From Devosia sp. YIM 151766 (lineage in GTDB: Bacteria > Pseudomonadota > Alphaproteobacteria > Rhizobiales > Devosiaceae): 64,000 bases of DNA. Made by a program: the position numbers and the translations under genes. How positions within the stretch are numbered: the stretch's first letter is position 1; every line of letters begins with the position of its first letter. This document shows positions 8,639 through 17,316 of this stretch, piece after piece. The DNA is taken from positions 3,228,760 to 3,292,759 of the forward strand of contig NZ_CP127251.1 of the NCBI RefSeq assembly GCF_030285925.1. Direction: 5' to 3'. The notes under the pieces are model-generated. The model saw only the letters and a list, made by a program, of their open reading frames with translations, had not been told where the DNA came from and ran no database searches.

Positions 8639-9616
8639 TTAGCGAGAAAAGGCCAAAGGGATAGAAAAATCCCAGTGATTGCGTGACGTTCCGGCTGGAA
8701 AGGCGGGGAAGGGGGCTGCGCGCTGGACACTGACCAGAGCGGCTTGATCCAGCACATCATTGCCCGATGAGCGGCCGATGGCCAACTTGATCAATCCCCC
8801 GGACGCGTCGAGCGTGAAATTGATCTGTACTTCGCCACGCGCACCATTTGCGCCATTGGGATAGCGCAGCAACCGGGCAACCCGGCGTTCCACCTGACCC
8901 GGATAGCGGGCAATATCCGCATTGCCCCCCGAGCCGGCACCCGCCTGCCCGCCCAATGATTGCGCCGCAGCACTGTTCTGATTGCTGTTTCCACCATTGC
9001 CGGCCTGCTGTGGCGCGGGGCGGGGTGTCTCCCTAGCGGGCGGCGGCGGCACTGCCGCAGCCCTGATCGCTTCGAGGTCCGCCGGGCGCGGCGTGGGCAT
9101 GACGGCCCCCACGATATCCAGTGTTTCGCTCCCCTCTCCCGGCATCAGCAGGGGCGCCACATTGGCAACTTCGATACTATCCCCGTCGAGCGCCGCAATC
9201 GTCATGATTTCGGGATGCTCCGGCGTTTCGACCGTTTCACTTGGTGTCGTCTGCGCCTCGATGGCGTCGAGTACCTCAACGGGCTCGGTCGGGAACGGCT
9301 CGACCATCTCCGATGTGGGCATTGGTTCGAGCATTTCGGTCAGCGCCGCCAGTGTTTCCGGCGCCAGAGGCTCGATCACCGGCGCATTATCCGTGGACAC
9401 GATGCTTACTTCACTGCCGCCCAGCACCATGTCTTCATTGGCATCGCTTGCGATCACTTCCGAGAGATTGCTCGTCACCAGGCTACTACTGATGATGTCG
9501 ACCACGACGCTGCCCTCCGCCGGCGCATCGTCCGGCATCGGCAGCCCCATCCATAGCAGGGCCGCAACGATCAGGCTGCCATGCACCAGCGCAGAGCCGA
9601 TGAATTCCTTCTGCAT
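8639..9616 (-). CDS. tonB: Energy transducer TonB
   Basis: A 325-residue TonB family protein. It has an N-terminal membrane anchor (about residues 8-24), then a long acidic, Pro-rich periplasmic linker (PTPRPAD, PPPPARETPRPAP), and a C-terminal TonB domain from about residue 235 (RYPGQVERRVARLLRYP, then GLIKLAIGRSSG and AAPFPAFP). It carries proton-motive energy from ExbB-ExbD to outer-membrane receptors, most likely HmuR encoded nearby. It is the last gene of the minus-strand heme operon, and its start overlaps the exbD stop. Confidence 0.92.
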   Translation of the reverse strand: MQKEFIGSALVHGSLIVAALLWMGLPMPDDAPAEGSVVVDIISSSLVTSNLSEVIASDANEDMVLGGSEVSIVSTDNAPVIEPLAPETLAALTEMLEPMPTSEMVEPFPTEPVEVLDAIEAQTTPSETVETPEHPEIMTIAALDGDSIEVANVAPLLMPGEGSETLDIVGAVMPTPRPADLEAIRAAAVPPPPARETPRPAPQQAGNGGNSNQNSAAAQSLGGQAGAGSGGNADIARYPGQVERRVARLLRYPNGANGARGEVQINFTLDASGGLIKLAIGRSSGNDVLDQAALVSVQRAAPFPAFPAGTSRNHWDFSIPLAFSR

Positions 9617-10053
9617 TATGGCTGCGCCTCGGGCTCCGTCACCAGCCCGATCCGGTTATAGCCGGCACTGGAGAGCAGGCCCATCACCTTCATCACCATA
9701 CCATAGGCCGTCGCGTTGTCTCCGCGGATCAGCAGGCGCTCATCGGCATCATCATTGACCTTCTGCGCCACCAAAGCGAGCAGCTCATCCTCGGCCACAG
9801 GCTCGCGATCCACCGAGATTCCACCGTCAGCGGATACGGTGATGGAAACCGGCGGCTTGTCGAGAGGGATCGGGTTTGCCGCCGCCTTGGGCAGGTCTAT
9901 CGCCACACCCATAGCCATCAGCGGCGACGCCACCATGAAGACGATCAGCAGCACCAGCATGACGTCGACCAATGGCGTGACATTGATCTCGCCGATTGGC
10001 GCCCGGCGTCGTCGTCCCCGGCCCTTTTTGTCCTTGCCCATGGACATGCCCAT
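9616..10053 (-). CDS. exbD: Biopolymer transporter ExbD
   Basis: A 145-residue ExbD/TolR protein. A basic cytoplasmic N-terminus (KKGRGRRRRAP) precedes the motif GEINVTPLVDVMLVLLIVF, in which the Asp inside the single helix is the proton-conducting residue. The periplasmic domain follows. It overlaps both exbB (1 nt) and tonB, so translation is probably coupled. Confidence 0.94.
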   Translation of the reverse strand: MGMSMGKDKKGRGRRRRAPIGEINVTPLVDVMLVLLIVFMVASPLMAMGVAIDLPKAAANPIPLDKPPVSITVSADGGISVDREPVAEDELLALVAQKVNDDADERLLIRGDNATAYGMVMKVMGLLSSAGYNRIGLVTEPEAQP

Positions 10054-10736
10054 CAGGCTGCCCTTCCGGCATCGAGCTGACGCGACAGCATGGCGGCAAG
10101 CCTGTCTGAAAAGCCTTCCATCCGCGCGATGAGATTGCCGGCATCGGCGCTGAGCTTATTATAGGCGATCACCGCCGGAATAGCGGCCAAAAGACCCAAT
10201 GCGGTTGCCAGCAGGGCCTCGGCAATGCCCGGCGCCACCACGGCAAGGCTCGTATTTTCCGCGGCCGCGATGGCAGTAAAGGCATTCATGATACCCCAGA
10301 CGGTGCCGAACAGGCCAATGAACGGCCCGGCGCTGCCGATGGTCGCCAGAAAACCGAGCTGTTTTTCCAGCGCCTGGCTTTCCTCGCTGACCGCCAGATC
10401 GAGCGCCAGTTCCAGCCGGCTTTGCAGCCCTGGCGCATTGGCGGCTTGTTCTGCGTGGCTTTTTTCCCATTCATCCATGGCGGCGGCAAACACCGCCGAA
10501 AGCCCGCCATTCTGCGTCTCCGCCAGAGCGCGCAGTTGTTCGAAGCTCGCGCCACCGGCAAAAGCCTGTTCGAAAATGCGCATCTGCCGCTGCGAACGAC
10601 CATAGGCGATGGCCCTATTGGCGATGATGGCCCAGCACCAAACCGAAGCGAACAACAGCCCCACCATCACCGTTTTCACTACCCAATCGGCCTGCATGAA
10701 CAGGCTGAACAGCGAAAAATCATGCGCCTCGCCCAT
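10053..10736 (-). CDS. exbB: TonB-system proton channel subunit ExbB
   Basis: A 227-residue MotA/TolQ/ExbB family protein with three helices. The conserved stretch LGFLATIGSAGPFIGLFGTV, followed by GIAEALLATALGLLAAIPAV, is typical. The start at 10736 (MGEAHDFSLF) is chosen because the longer in-frame reading begins inside the upstream gene. It forms the inner-membrane motor with ExbD and TonB. Confidence 0.93.
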   Translation of the reverse strand: MGEAHDFSLFSLFMQADWVVKTVMVGLLFASVWCWAIIANRAIAYGRSQRQMRIFEQAFAGGASFEQLRALAETQNGGLSAVFAAAMDEWEKSHAEQAANAPGLQSRLELALDLAVSEESQALEKQLGFLATIGSAGPFIGLFGTVWGIMNAFTAIAAAENTSLAVVAPGIAEALLATALGLLAAIPAVIAYNKLSADAGNLIARMEGFSDRLAAMLSRQLDAGRAA

Positions 10737-10737
10737 C

Positions 10738-11166
10738 TCAGACTCCGAAGGCGAACGCTGGCAATGCCCGCGTTTCGAGCCGGTCGAAGCACATGTCGAC
10801 ATTCAGCTCGGGGCCCTCGCAGGCCTTGACGTCATTGATCAATATACGCCCCAGATTGTCGCAATCGAGCGCTGGAACCTGGAATTGCAACACCTTGGTC
10901 TTGCCCTGCGGCAGCGCCTTGAACTCAAGGGTCACCATGCGCTCGATGGCACCATCCGCCCGAAACAAAGCGACCTCGAGCGCCGTCCTGTCGATGGGCG
11001 CCTCAAGGCCGTTGGTGGCGAGAAACGTCACCTTGCAGCCCGCATCGGCCGCCTCGATGGCATTGAGTTCGATAAGGAGCGAGGGCATAGCGGCGTCCTG
11101 CTGAGCAAGGGTATTGACGGGAACCAACGCCATTGTCAGCGCTATGGCGATCCGGGCGAGGCGCAT
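10738..11166 (-). CDS. Secreted hypothetical protein of the heme locus
   Basis: A 142-residue protein with an N-terminal signal peptide (MRLARIAIALTMALVPVNTLAQ) and therefore a periplasmic prediction. Four cysteines (AGCKV, LDCDN, KACEG, DMCFD) suggest disulfides. It sits between hmuS and exbB with 1-2 nt spacing on each side, so it belongs to the heme/TonB operon. I do not recognise a named family; accessory proteins of this size occur in alphaproteobacterial exbB loci. Confidence 0.8.
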   Translation of the reverse strand: MRLARIAIALTMALVPVNTLAQQDAAMPSLLIELNAIEAADAGCKVTFLATNGLEAPIDRTALEVALFRADGAIERMVTLEFKALPQGKTKVLQFQVPALDCDNLGRILINDVKACEGPELNVDMCFDRLETRALPAFAFGV

Positions 11167-12209
11167 CAGGCGCTCCTTTCAAGCTTGAGCGGCAATTTCT
11201 CGGCCAGCATCCGCCAATCGTCGCGTTCCGCCTGTCCTCGCCCACGCCGCCCGAACATTTGCAGGATCGGATCGCCAGCTTCGTCAAACAGCTCGATCGA
11301 CGTCAGCACACCATCCTGTGTCGGCTTACGCACCGCCCAGGCACAACTGATCTGGTCGAGGCGTAAATGCATATGGAAATTGGGCTCCATCACATTGAGC
11401 CACGGCCCCATCATCTTGATCGTCTTGATCGGCCCCCCATGGATCTGGGTACAGCCCTGATTGGCGACGAAAACCAGCAATGGCACGGCCTCAATCGCTG
11501 CCCGGTTGAACAGCGTCTCTACCGCCGAATGATCGAGTTCCCAGGCCAGTTCGGGCCCAAGCGCCTGCAAGGCCTGCAACCTGGAAATGCGTAACTCGCG
11601 CAATAGGCCGAAAACCTGATGGGTATCGGTCATACCCTGCCAGCGCTGCCGCAAAAGCGCTTCGTCCACCTTGTCCGCAAACTCCGCCTTGGCAGCGGCG
11701 GGCTGGACGGCAATCGTGTCCGCCTGTTCGGGCAGCGTTAGCTGGCCCGCGATACCCGCCCAGGCCGCCAGGTCGGTGCGTGGCCGCGCATGCACCTTAT
11801 GCACCGCATTGCCCTGGGCATCGAAAAACTGCATGGACCGATGCACCTTGCCCTTGTCATCATGCCGTTCGATGGCAAAGCCATGCTGCCAATGCCTGGG
11901 GAAAATCCGCAGGTCGATCTGCTCGCCGATGACCATGGCGGCGTGCGGGGATATTTCGACGCGCTCTACCGGTCCGATCTTTTCGCTCACGCAGCTTTCG
12001 TTGCGTGTCAGCGCCATAATCTCCCCTGCTCCGGCCAGGCCATTGAGCAGAGCACTGACATCGGGCTTGATGGCCACGATATCGGCGCCGACCTGAGCGG
12101 CCACCAGTTCTGCTTCCGAAAAGCCGTGGATGCGCGCCAGGTCACGCGCACGCATCGTTGGATTGGTTTGGCGAAGATCGCGGATTTCCGCGGCGGATTT
12201 GCTGCTCAT
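11166..12209 (-). CDS. hmuS: Hemin-degrading factor / heme chaperone HmuS
   Basis: A 347-residue HemS/HmuS/ChuX family protein built from two related halves. It binds heme in the cytoplasm and helps transfer or degrade it for iron release. Recognisable stretches are AAEIRDLRQTNPTMRARDLA, MALTRNESCVSEKIG, RHWQHGFAIE and the second-half counterparts LRLDQISCAWAVRKPTQDG and FGRRGRGQAERDDWR. It lies 10 nt downstream of hmuP and overlaps the next gene by one base. The usual partner genes hmuTUV are not beside it. Confidence 0.94.
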   Translation of the reverse strand: MSSKSAAEIRDLRQTNPTMRARDLARIHGFSEAELVAAQVGADIVAIKPDVSALLNGLAGAGEIMALTRNESCVSEKIGPVERVEISPHAAMVIGEQIDLRIFPRHWQHGFAIERHDDKGKVHRSMQFFDAQGNAVHKVHARPRTDLAAWAGIAGQLTLPEQADTIAVQPAAAKAEFADKVDEALLRQRWQGMTDTHQVFGLLRELRISRLQALQALGPELAWELDHSAVETLFNRAAIEAVPLLVFVANQGCTQIHGGPIKTIKMMGPWLNVMEPNFHMHLRLDQISCAWAVRKPTQDGVLTSIELFDEAGDPILQMFGRRGRGQAERDDWRMLAEKLPLKLERSA

Positions 12210-12219
12210 CGGGAATGTC

Positions 12220-12399
12220 TTATTTTGTGAGAATGAGTTTATTCTGCTTGGTAATGCGAAGCGTATATTCTGAACCAGCGTGAATAATCGTCAAAGAACG
12301 ACTGTCATGGAAAATATCCTCGCTTTTGACCGATTTTTTAGGTGTAGTTGCTTCCAACTTCGACTCTGAATACTTCTTGTCGTTCTCGGGGCGGGTCAT
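12220..12399 (-). CDS. hmuP: Hemin uptake protein HemP/HmuP
   Basis: A 59-residue small protein with the HemP/HmuP signature SEDIFHDSRSLTIIHAG and YTLRITKQNKLILTK at its C-terminus. In Bradyrhizobium and Sinorhizobium HmuP is needed to activate hmuR, acting with Irr. It is the first gene of the minus-strand heme operon and faces hmuR across a 381-base divergent promoter region. ATG 12399 is preferred over an in-frame TTG at 12438. Confidence 0.87.
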   Translation of the reverse strand: MTRPENDKKYSESKLEATTPKKSVKSEDIFHDSRSLTIIHAGSEYTLRITKQNKLILTK

Positions 12400-12780
12400 G
12401 TCGATCTGACTTTCACAACGTTTATGCCAGAGCGGCAAAGGGTCGGACCCCGCTGGTTCTCAGGGCCGGTGGTACCTGCTCTTTTCCCTCGTAACAATAG
12501 CTGACATTCAGAATCATATTTTTATGATGCATGCAAGAGGTGTCATGACCAGCGCCTATGCTCAGGAAAATTCAGAATTTTGCGTAAATTCCGGCCATGC
12601 GGGCAATGCTCGCTTGACTCCCTTTCGTTCCAGAGAATAATAGATGATGAATTCGGTCATAATAATGATCCGGGATGGCGGCGCTTGCGGGCGCCGCGCA
12701 TCTGCCAGCGAGCCTCTCCCGACACCTCGGGCCTGCCAGCCAGCTATTTCAAATAAAGCGAAATATAGTTTGGGGCTCTC
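12400..12780. promoter_or_regulatory. Divergent hmuP / hmuR control region
   Basis: 381 non-coding bases between two oppositely transcribed heme genes, noticeably more AT-rich than their surroundings. It holds a TGA-N9-TCA motif at 12645-12659 of the RirA iron-responsive-operator form, and a perfect 6-bp hairpin (CGGCGC, loop TTGCGG, GCGCCG) at 12679-12696. AT-rich imperfect repeats lie near 12509-12530 and 12568-12592. Iron or heme control is inferred from the flanking genes. The operator matches are short and could be chance. Confidence 0.5.
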
Positions 12781-15084
12781 ATGAATAATCATGCTTGGGG
12801 TGCGCGACCTGCTGCGCCGAGTTTTGGCACACGCTTAGGGCTGCTCGTCACAGCAGGTCTGCTCGCAGGAACGGTGTTGGCGGCAGTGCCCGCCTATGCA
12901 CAGACGACGCTTTCGAGCGCACAGGTGACGCAACTCAAGCGGCTGACCGTCACCGCGACGCGCCGCGCCGCGCAGGTGCTGGACGTGCCGGCGTCGGTTT
13001 CGGTTGTCAGCGCCGAAGATCTTGAAAAGCGCGTCGTGCGCGACATTCAGGATCTGGTGCGCTACCAGCCGGGCGTGTCAGTGGACCGGCAGACGGCAGT
13101 CACCAATCCGTTCGGCCAGCTCACCCAGTTCAACATTCGCGGCATGGGCGGCAATCGGGTTCAGATGACCGTGGATGGCTCGCGTGTTCAGGAACGCATC
13201 ACCGACGGCAGTCGCGATTTTGTCGATCCGTTCAACATGAAGGCGGTCGAGATCGTACGCGGCCCCAATTCGGTTCTCTGGGGTGCAGACGCATTGGGCG
13301 GCACCGTCGCCTTCCGCACCAAGGACCCCTCGGACCTTCTCGATGGCCAGGACAAGCCCTGGGCGGTGGAAATCAAGACCAGCTTTGACAGCTTCGACAC
13401 CAGCTGGAGGAAGCAGATCACCGCTGCCTATGATTTCGGCGATGTGCAGGTACTCGGCAGCTTCGGCAACCTGACCAGCACCGAGCCCAAGGCCATCAAA
13501 GCCGATCCTGAAGGTGGCATCTGGGGCTGCCCGCTGCGTCCGGCAAGCTTCCGCTGCGACCGCCTCTTCCCGGCAGATACGTCTGCTTATAATGGCTTGG
13601 CCAAGGTGGTCTGGACCCCCAATGCCGATCACGAATTCAAGCTGACCGGCGAATTCTTCGCCCGTGAGACCAATGTCGATCAGCTATGGGACCCGTTTGC
13701 GGCTGCCGCTCCCCCGTCTGAATACTATACGTCAGATGCTTATCCGCGCGTTCTCGAGATGTTGCGCTCGCGTCTCGCAGTCTCGCATGACTGGCAGGTC
13801 GGGGCTGACTGGCTGGATTCGGTGAAGTGGAACCTGTCCTATTCGCCACAAACGCGCGATATGAAGAGCACAGCGTTCAGGACTTATGCGAACCGCCAGC
13901 AGATCGTCGAGCAGATCCGCAATTACAGCGAGAGCTTTCTCGAAGCCGACCTGCAATTGCAATCCTCCTTCGACGCCGGCGACACCTTCCATACGCTGAC
14001 CTACGGCTTTGATGGCGACATCATGCGCGGCGATTATGTCGGCACGAACTCGACCTACAATTCGCTGACGGGCCTGACGACCGTTCTGGAGAACCAGGGC
14101 TTCAGCTTCCCCCGCACCACGACGGCCCGTGCCGACTTCTTCATCCAGGACGAAATCAAGCTATTCGAAGATCGTCTGACCGTTACGCCCGGTATCCGCA
14201 TCGCCAATTACTACATGGAGCCCGAGGGCGCCTACACCGGTCTGCCGGGCTATACGCCGGGACCAGTCAGTAACACGACGCTGCTGAAGAAATTGTCGGT
14301 TTCCTATGAACTCGACGACACTCTCTCGGTGTTCGCCGCCTATGGCGAGGGCTTCAAGATGCCCAATGCCCAGCAATTGTTCCAGTCGAGTCAGGGCATC
14401 GGCGCGACGGGATTTGTCAACATTATTCCCAATCCCAACCTGCAACCGGAATCGGTGCAGAATTTTGAGGTTGGTCTGCGCGGCGAGTACGACCAGGGCT
14501 GGTTCAGCCTTGGCGGTTTCTATGCCAAATACGACAATTTCATCCGCAGCCTTCAGCCCGTCCCCGGTCAGCCCGACACCTATTGGTCCGACAATGTGGA
14601 ATCGGTGAATTTGTGGGGCATCGAAGTCGCTGGTGAGTACGAGGTTTATGAGAATATCTTTGCCTCTGCCAATGTGAGCTGGCAGATCGGACGGCAGCAG
14701 CTTGCGGCCAATGCGGCGGAAACCGCCTTTGACGGTGCCGTTCCGCTGACCGCCGTGCTCGGCGTTCGCTACGAACTGCCCGAGCATGGTCTCGATTTCG
14801 AAGTGCTGGGCACATTCGCCGCCGGCCCGACCGAACGCGCCAGCGCCACGACTTTCAAGCCCGATGGTTACGCCATCTTCGACGCCTTCGGTCGCTGGAA
14901 GCCGTCCGAGAACGTCGAGATCAGCTTCGGCGTGCAGAACATCTTCGACACCGCCTATTTCCCCAATACCTTGACCGGCTACGACACGATCCAAGCCGAT
15001 GACAGAGTCAAGGCGCAGAACCCATTGGAACTTCAGCGCGGCCCTGGCCGCACCTTCAAGGTCGGCACCACCGTCCGCTTCTGA
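12781..15084 (+). CDS. hmuR: TonB-dependent heme/hemoglobin outer-membrane receptor
   Basis: A 767-residue outer-membrane receptor. The signal peptide is cleaved after about residue 40 (VPAYAQ), and a TonB box (LKRLTVTATR) lies at about 52-61. The plug domain (VSAEDLEKR, RGMGGNRVQMTVDG, EIVRGPNSVLWGADALGG) is followed by a 22-strand barrel ending in the usual terminal Phe. The heme-receptor segment FKMPNAQQLFQ and NPNLQPESVQNFEVG is present. Gene neighbours (hmuP, hmuS, tonB, exbBD) support heme import. The symbol is by homology and context. Confidence 0.92.
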   Translation: MNNHAWGARPAAPSFGTRLGLLVTAGLLAGTVLAAVPAYAQTTLSSAQVTQLKRLTVTATRRAAQVLDVPASVSVVSAEDLEKRVVRDIQDLVRYQPGVSVDRQTAVTNPFGQLTQFNIRGMGGNRVQMTVDGSRVQERITDGSRDFVDPFNMKAVEIVRGPNSVLWGADALGGTVAFRTKDPSDLLDGQDKPWAVEIKTSFDSFDTSWRKQITAAYDFGDVQVLGSFGNLTSTEPKAIKADPEGGIWGCPLRPASFRCDRLFPADTSAYNGLAKVVWTPNADHEFKLTGEFFARETNVDQLWDPFAAAAPPSEYYTSDAYPRVLEMLRSRLAVSHDWQVGADWLDSVKWNLSYSPQTRDMKSTAFRTYANRQQIVEQIRNYSESFLEADLQLQSSFDAGDTFHTLTYGFDGDIMRGDYVGTNSTYNSLTGLTTVLENQGFSFPRTTTARADFFIQDEIKLFEDRLTVTPGIRIANYYMEPEGAYTGLPGYTPGPVSNTTLLKKLSVSYELDDTLSVFAAYGEGFKMPNAQQLFQSSQGIGATGFVNIIPNPNLQPESVQNFEVGLRGEYDQGWFSLGGFYAKYDNFIRSLQPVPGQPDTYWSDNVESVNLWGIEVAGEYEVYENIFASANVSWQIGRQQLAANAAETAFDGAVPLTAVLGVRYELPEHGLDFEVLGTFAAGPTERASATTFKPDGYAIFDAFGRWKPSENVEISFGVQNIFDTAYFPNTLTGYDTIQADDRVKAQNPLELQRGPGRTFKVGTTVRF

Positions 15085-15097
15085 TCCGCAATCCCAG

Positions 15098-15126
15098 GCC
15101 GGGGGAACCAGCCCTCCGGCGGCTTT
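15098..15126 (+). terminator. Possible terminator downstream of hmuR
   Basis: An imperfect GC-rich hairpin (GCCGGGGG ... CCCTCCGGC) followed by GGCTTTTT, 13 bases after the hmuR stop. Confidence 0.5.
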
Positions 15127-15134
15127 TTCGCGCA

Positions 15135-16453
15135 ATGGGCATGATCATGCTGAAAGTCCTCTCACAATTCTGGCGGCTAATGGCTCTTTGCCTGAAGGGC
15201 GATCCCTACAAGCTGGGCCTGGTCCTGTTTGCCGCCGTAGTGGGGCTCGAACTGCTCAGCGTTGCGGTCAGTCTGCGCATCATTCAGTGGACCGGCGATT
15301 TCTATGGTGCACTCGAACGCATGGAGGTCAACGAAGCCATCTGGCAGGTCGGGGCCTTCGGTATCATCGTCGCGGCCAATACAGTGCGGCATCTGTGCAG
15401 CATGTTCATGCGCAAGCGGCTCGAAATGCGCTGGCGCACGAGCTTGACCGCCAACGCGCTGGACATCTGGTTGAGCAACAAGGCCTTTTGGCATCTGGCT
15501 GCGGATGGCAAGGAAGGCATCGACAATCCCGACCAGCGCATCGCCGAGGATTGCATCATCTTTCTGCAGAAGCTGATGGGCGAGGCGCTGGACCTGATTT
15601 CCCGGGTGGTCGGCCTTCTCTCCTATATCGTCGTACTCTGGGGCCTGGCGCAATTCCCTCTCTCGCTGGCCTTTATCGGCCTGCCGGTCGAAATCCCGCA
15701 TTATATGATCTGGGCCGCCTTCCTTTATGTGGCGCTCTCCAGCGTCCTGACTCATCTTCTCGGCAAGCCGCTCAAACCACTTCTGATGCAGCAGCAACGC
15801 CGCGAAGCCGATTTCCGCTTCGGCCTTGCCCGCTTGCGCGCCAATACCGATGCGGTGGCTCTGGGCCAAGGCGAAGCGGCCGAACGCCGCGTTCTCGACA
15901 AGCGCTTCGACGGCGTCGTGCAGAACTGGCGCAAACTGGTGAACCGCGAACTCATCCTGTCGAGCTTCACCTTCCCATTCAATCATTCCGTCCTGCGCAT
16001 CCCGCTTTTCGTCGCCCTGCCCGGCTATCTTGCCGGACACGTCGCTTTTGGCGGATTGATGCAGCTGGCCACCGCGTTTTCGAGCGTTGTGACCACACTG
16101 TCCTGGTTCATTTTCTCCTATCGCGATCTCGCCGATCTTGTGGCGGCGTCCTCGCGCCTCGACAATTTTCTCGAGGCTGCCAAGCGCGCCGGACGAATCC
16201 ATGGCGGCCTGACATTGCGGTCGGGCGCGCAGACCGCGACAATCTCCGAGGTCAGTGTGGCCACGCCGGATGGCCGCACCCTGCTTGAGGTGCCGCAAAC
16301 CTCCCTGGCGCAAGGCGAGGTTATCTGGGTGCGCGGCGCTTCGGGTCTTGGAAAGACCACCCTGTTCAAGGCCCTGGCCGGCCTCTGGCCACATGCCAAC
16401 GGCCGCTTCGAGACGACTGGCGAGCATCTGTTCATGCCGCAAAAGCCCTATTT
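15135..16453 (+). pseudogene. SbmA/YddA-like ABC exporter, 3' end replaced by IS21
   Basis: About 440 codons of an ABC transporter with a fused membrane domain of the SbmA/BacA type (YKLGLVLFAAVVGLELLSVA, IQWTGDFYGALERM, NPDQRIAEDC, FRFGLARLRANTDAVAL). The ATPase domain follows with Walker A GASGLGKTT. The sequence stops after MPQKPYF, where an IS21 end begins. The signature motif, Walker B and H-loop are therefore missing, and the frame reads on into the IS to a chance stop at 16601. The missing 3' part is not found beyond the IS. The product can no longer hydrolyse ATP normally. Its position after hmuR suggests an iron- or heme-linked export or import role before disruption. Confidence 0.85.
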
Positions 16454-16584
16454 TGTCAATCGGCACCGAACTTTGACCCCTTATCGGCGCCCAATATTGA
16501 CCCCCTTATTGGATGGCTGTGGAGCGGGGCGGATGGCAGAGCTGGTCAGGGTTGCGGCGCTATCCGGCCCGCGGGGGCAGGATG

Positions 16585-17316
16585 TCAGATACGGTTTTTG
16601 AAGCGCCAGCTGTCGTTGCCGGTTTCGACGATATCGCAGTGATGGGTGAGCCGGTCGAGCAGCGCCGTGGTCATCTTGGCGTCGCCGAAGACGGACGGCC
16701 ATTCCCCGAAGGTGAGGTTGGTGGTGACGATGACCGAGGTCTGCTCGTAGAGGCGGCTGATCAGGTGGAACAGCAACTGGCCTCCTGACTGGGCGAAGGG
16801 CAGATAGCCCAGTTCATCGAGCACGACGACGTCCTTGCGGCCCATATAGTCGGCCAGGCGCCCCTGCCGACCGGCGCGGGTCTCTGCCTCGAGCCGGTTG
16901 ACCAGATCGACGACGTTGAAGAAGCGGCCTCGCGCGCCGTTGCGGATGCAGGCCCGGGCAATGGCGATCGCCAGATGGGTCTTGCCAGTTCCGGTACCAC
17001 CGACCAGCACCAGGTTACGCTGCATGGCCAGGAAGTTGCCGGCGGCCAGATCGCGCACCAGGGTCTCGTTGATGCCAGTGCCTTCGAAGGTGAAGTCGTC
17101 GATGTCCTTGGCCAGGGGCAGCTTGGCGATGGTCATCTGGTACTTGATCGAGCGGGCCTGCTTCTCGGCGATCTCGGAGGTGAGCAGGTCCGAGACGATG
17201 CGAGCGGGCTGATGCTCGCGTTTGATCGCCGTGGCGATGATCTCGTCATAGGCGCTCTTCATGCCATAGAGCTTGAGCGTGTTCATGGTGGTCAGGATCT
17301 CGGAGCGTTCCATCAT
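16585..17316 (-). CDS. istB: IS21-family helper ATPase IstB
   Basis: A 243-residue AAA+ ATPase of the DnaC/IstB type, with Walker [10 protein letters not shown], Walker B VVLDELG and a C-terminal [18 protein letters not shown] stretch typical of IstB. It assembles on target DNA and activates the IstA transposase. The start overlaps the istA stop by 4 nt, the usual IS21 arrangement. Confidence 0.95.
   Translation of the reverse strand: MMERSEILTTMNTLKLYGMKSAYDEIIATAIKREHQPARIVSDLLTSEIAEKQARSIKYQMTIAKLPLAKDIDDFTFEGTGINETLVRDLAAGNFLAMQRNLVLVGGTGTGKTHLAIAIARACIRNGARGRFFNVVDLVNRLEAETRAGRQGRLADYMGRKDVVVLDELGYLPFAQSGGQLLFHLISRLYEQTSVIVTTNLTFGEWPSVFGDAKMTTALLDRLTHHCDIVETGNDSWRFKNRI

Noticed and set aside
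13078..15135. Long minus-strand frames across hmuR
   Set aside because: Shadows of a clear TonB-dependent receptor, with no domain or ribosome binding site.
16515..16540. Partial resemblance of TGGAGCGGGGCGGATGG to the tRNA-Gly 3' end, considered as an attachment site
   Set aside because: It lies inside the IS21 element, has an indel, and is too short to call a direct repeat.
16454..16601. Extension of the SbmA-like protein into IS21
   Set aside because: These codons come from the IS terminal repeats; the true gene ends at the junction.
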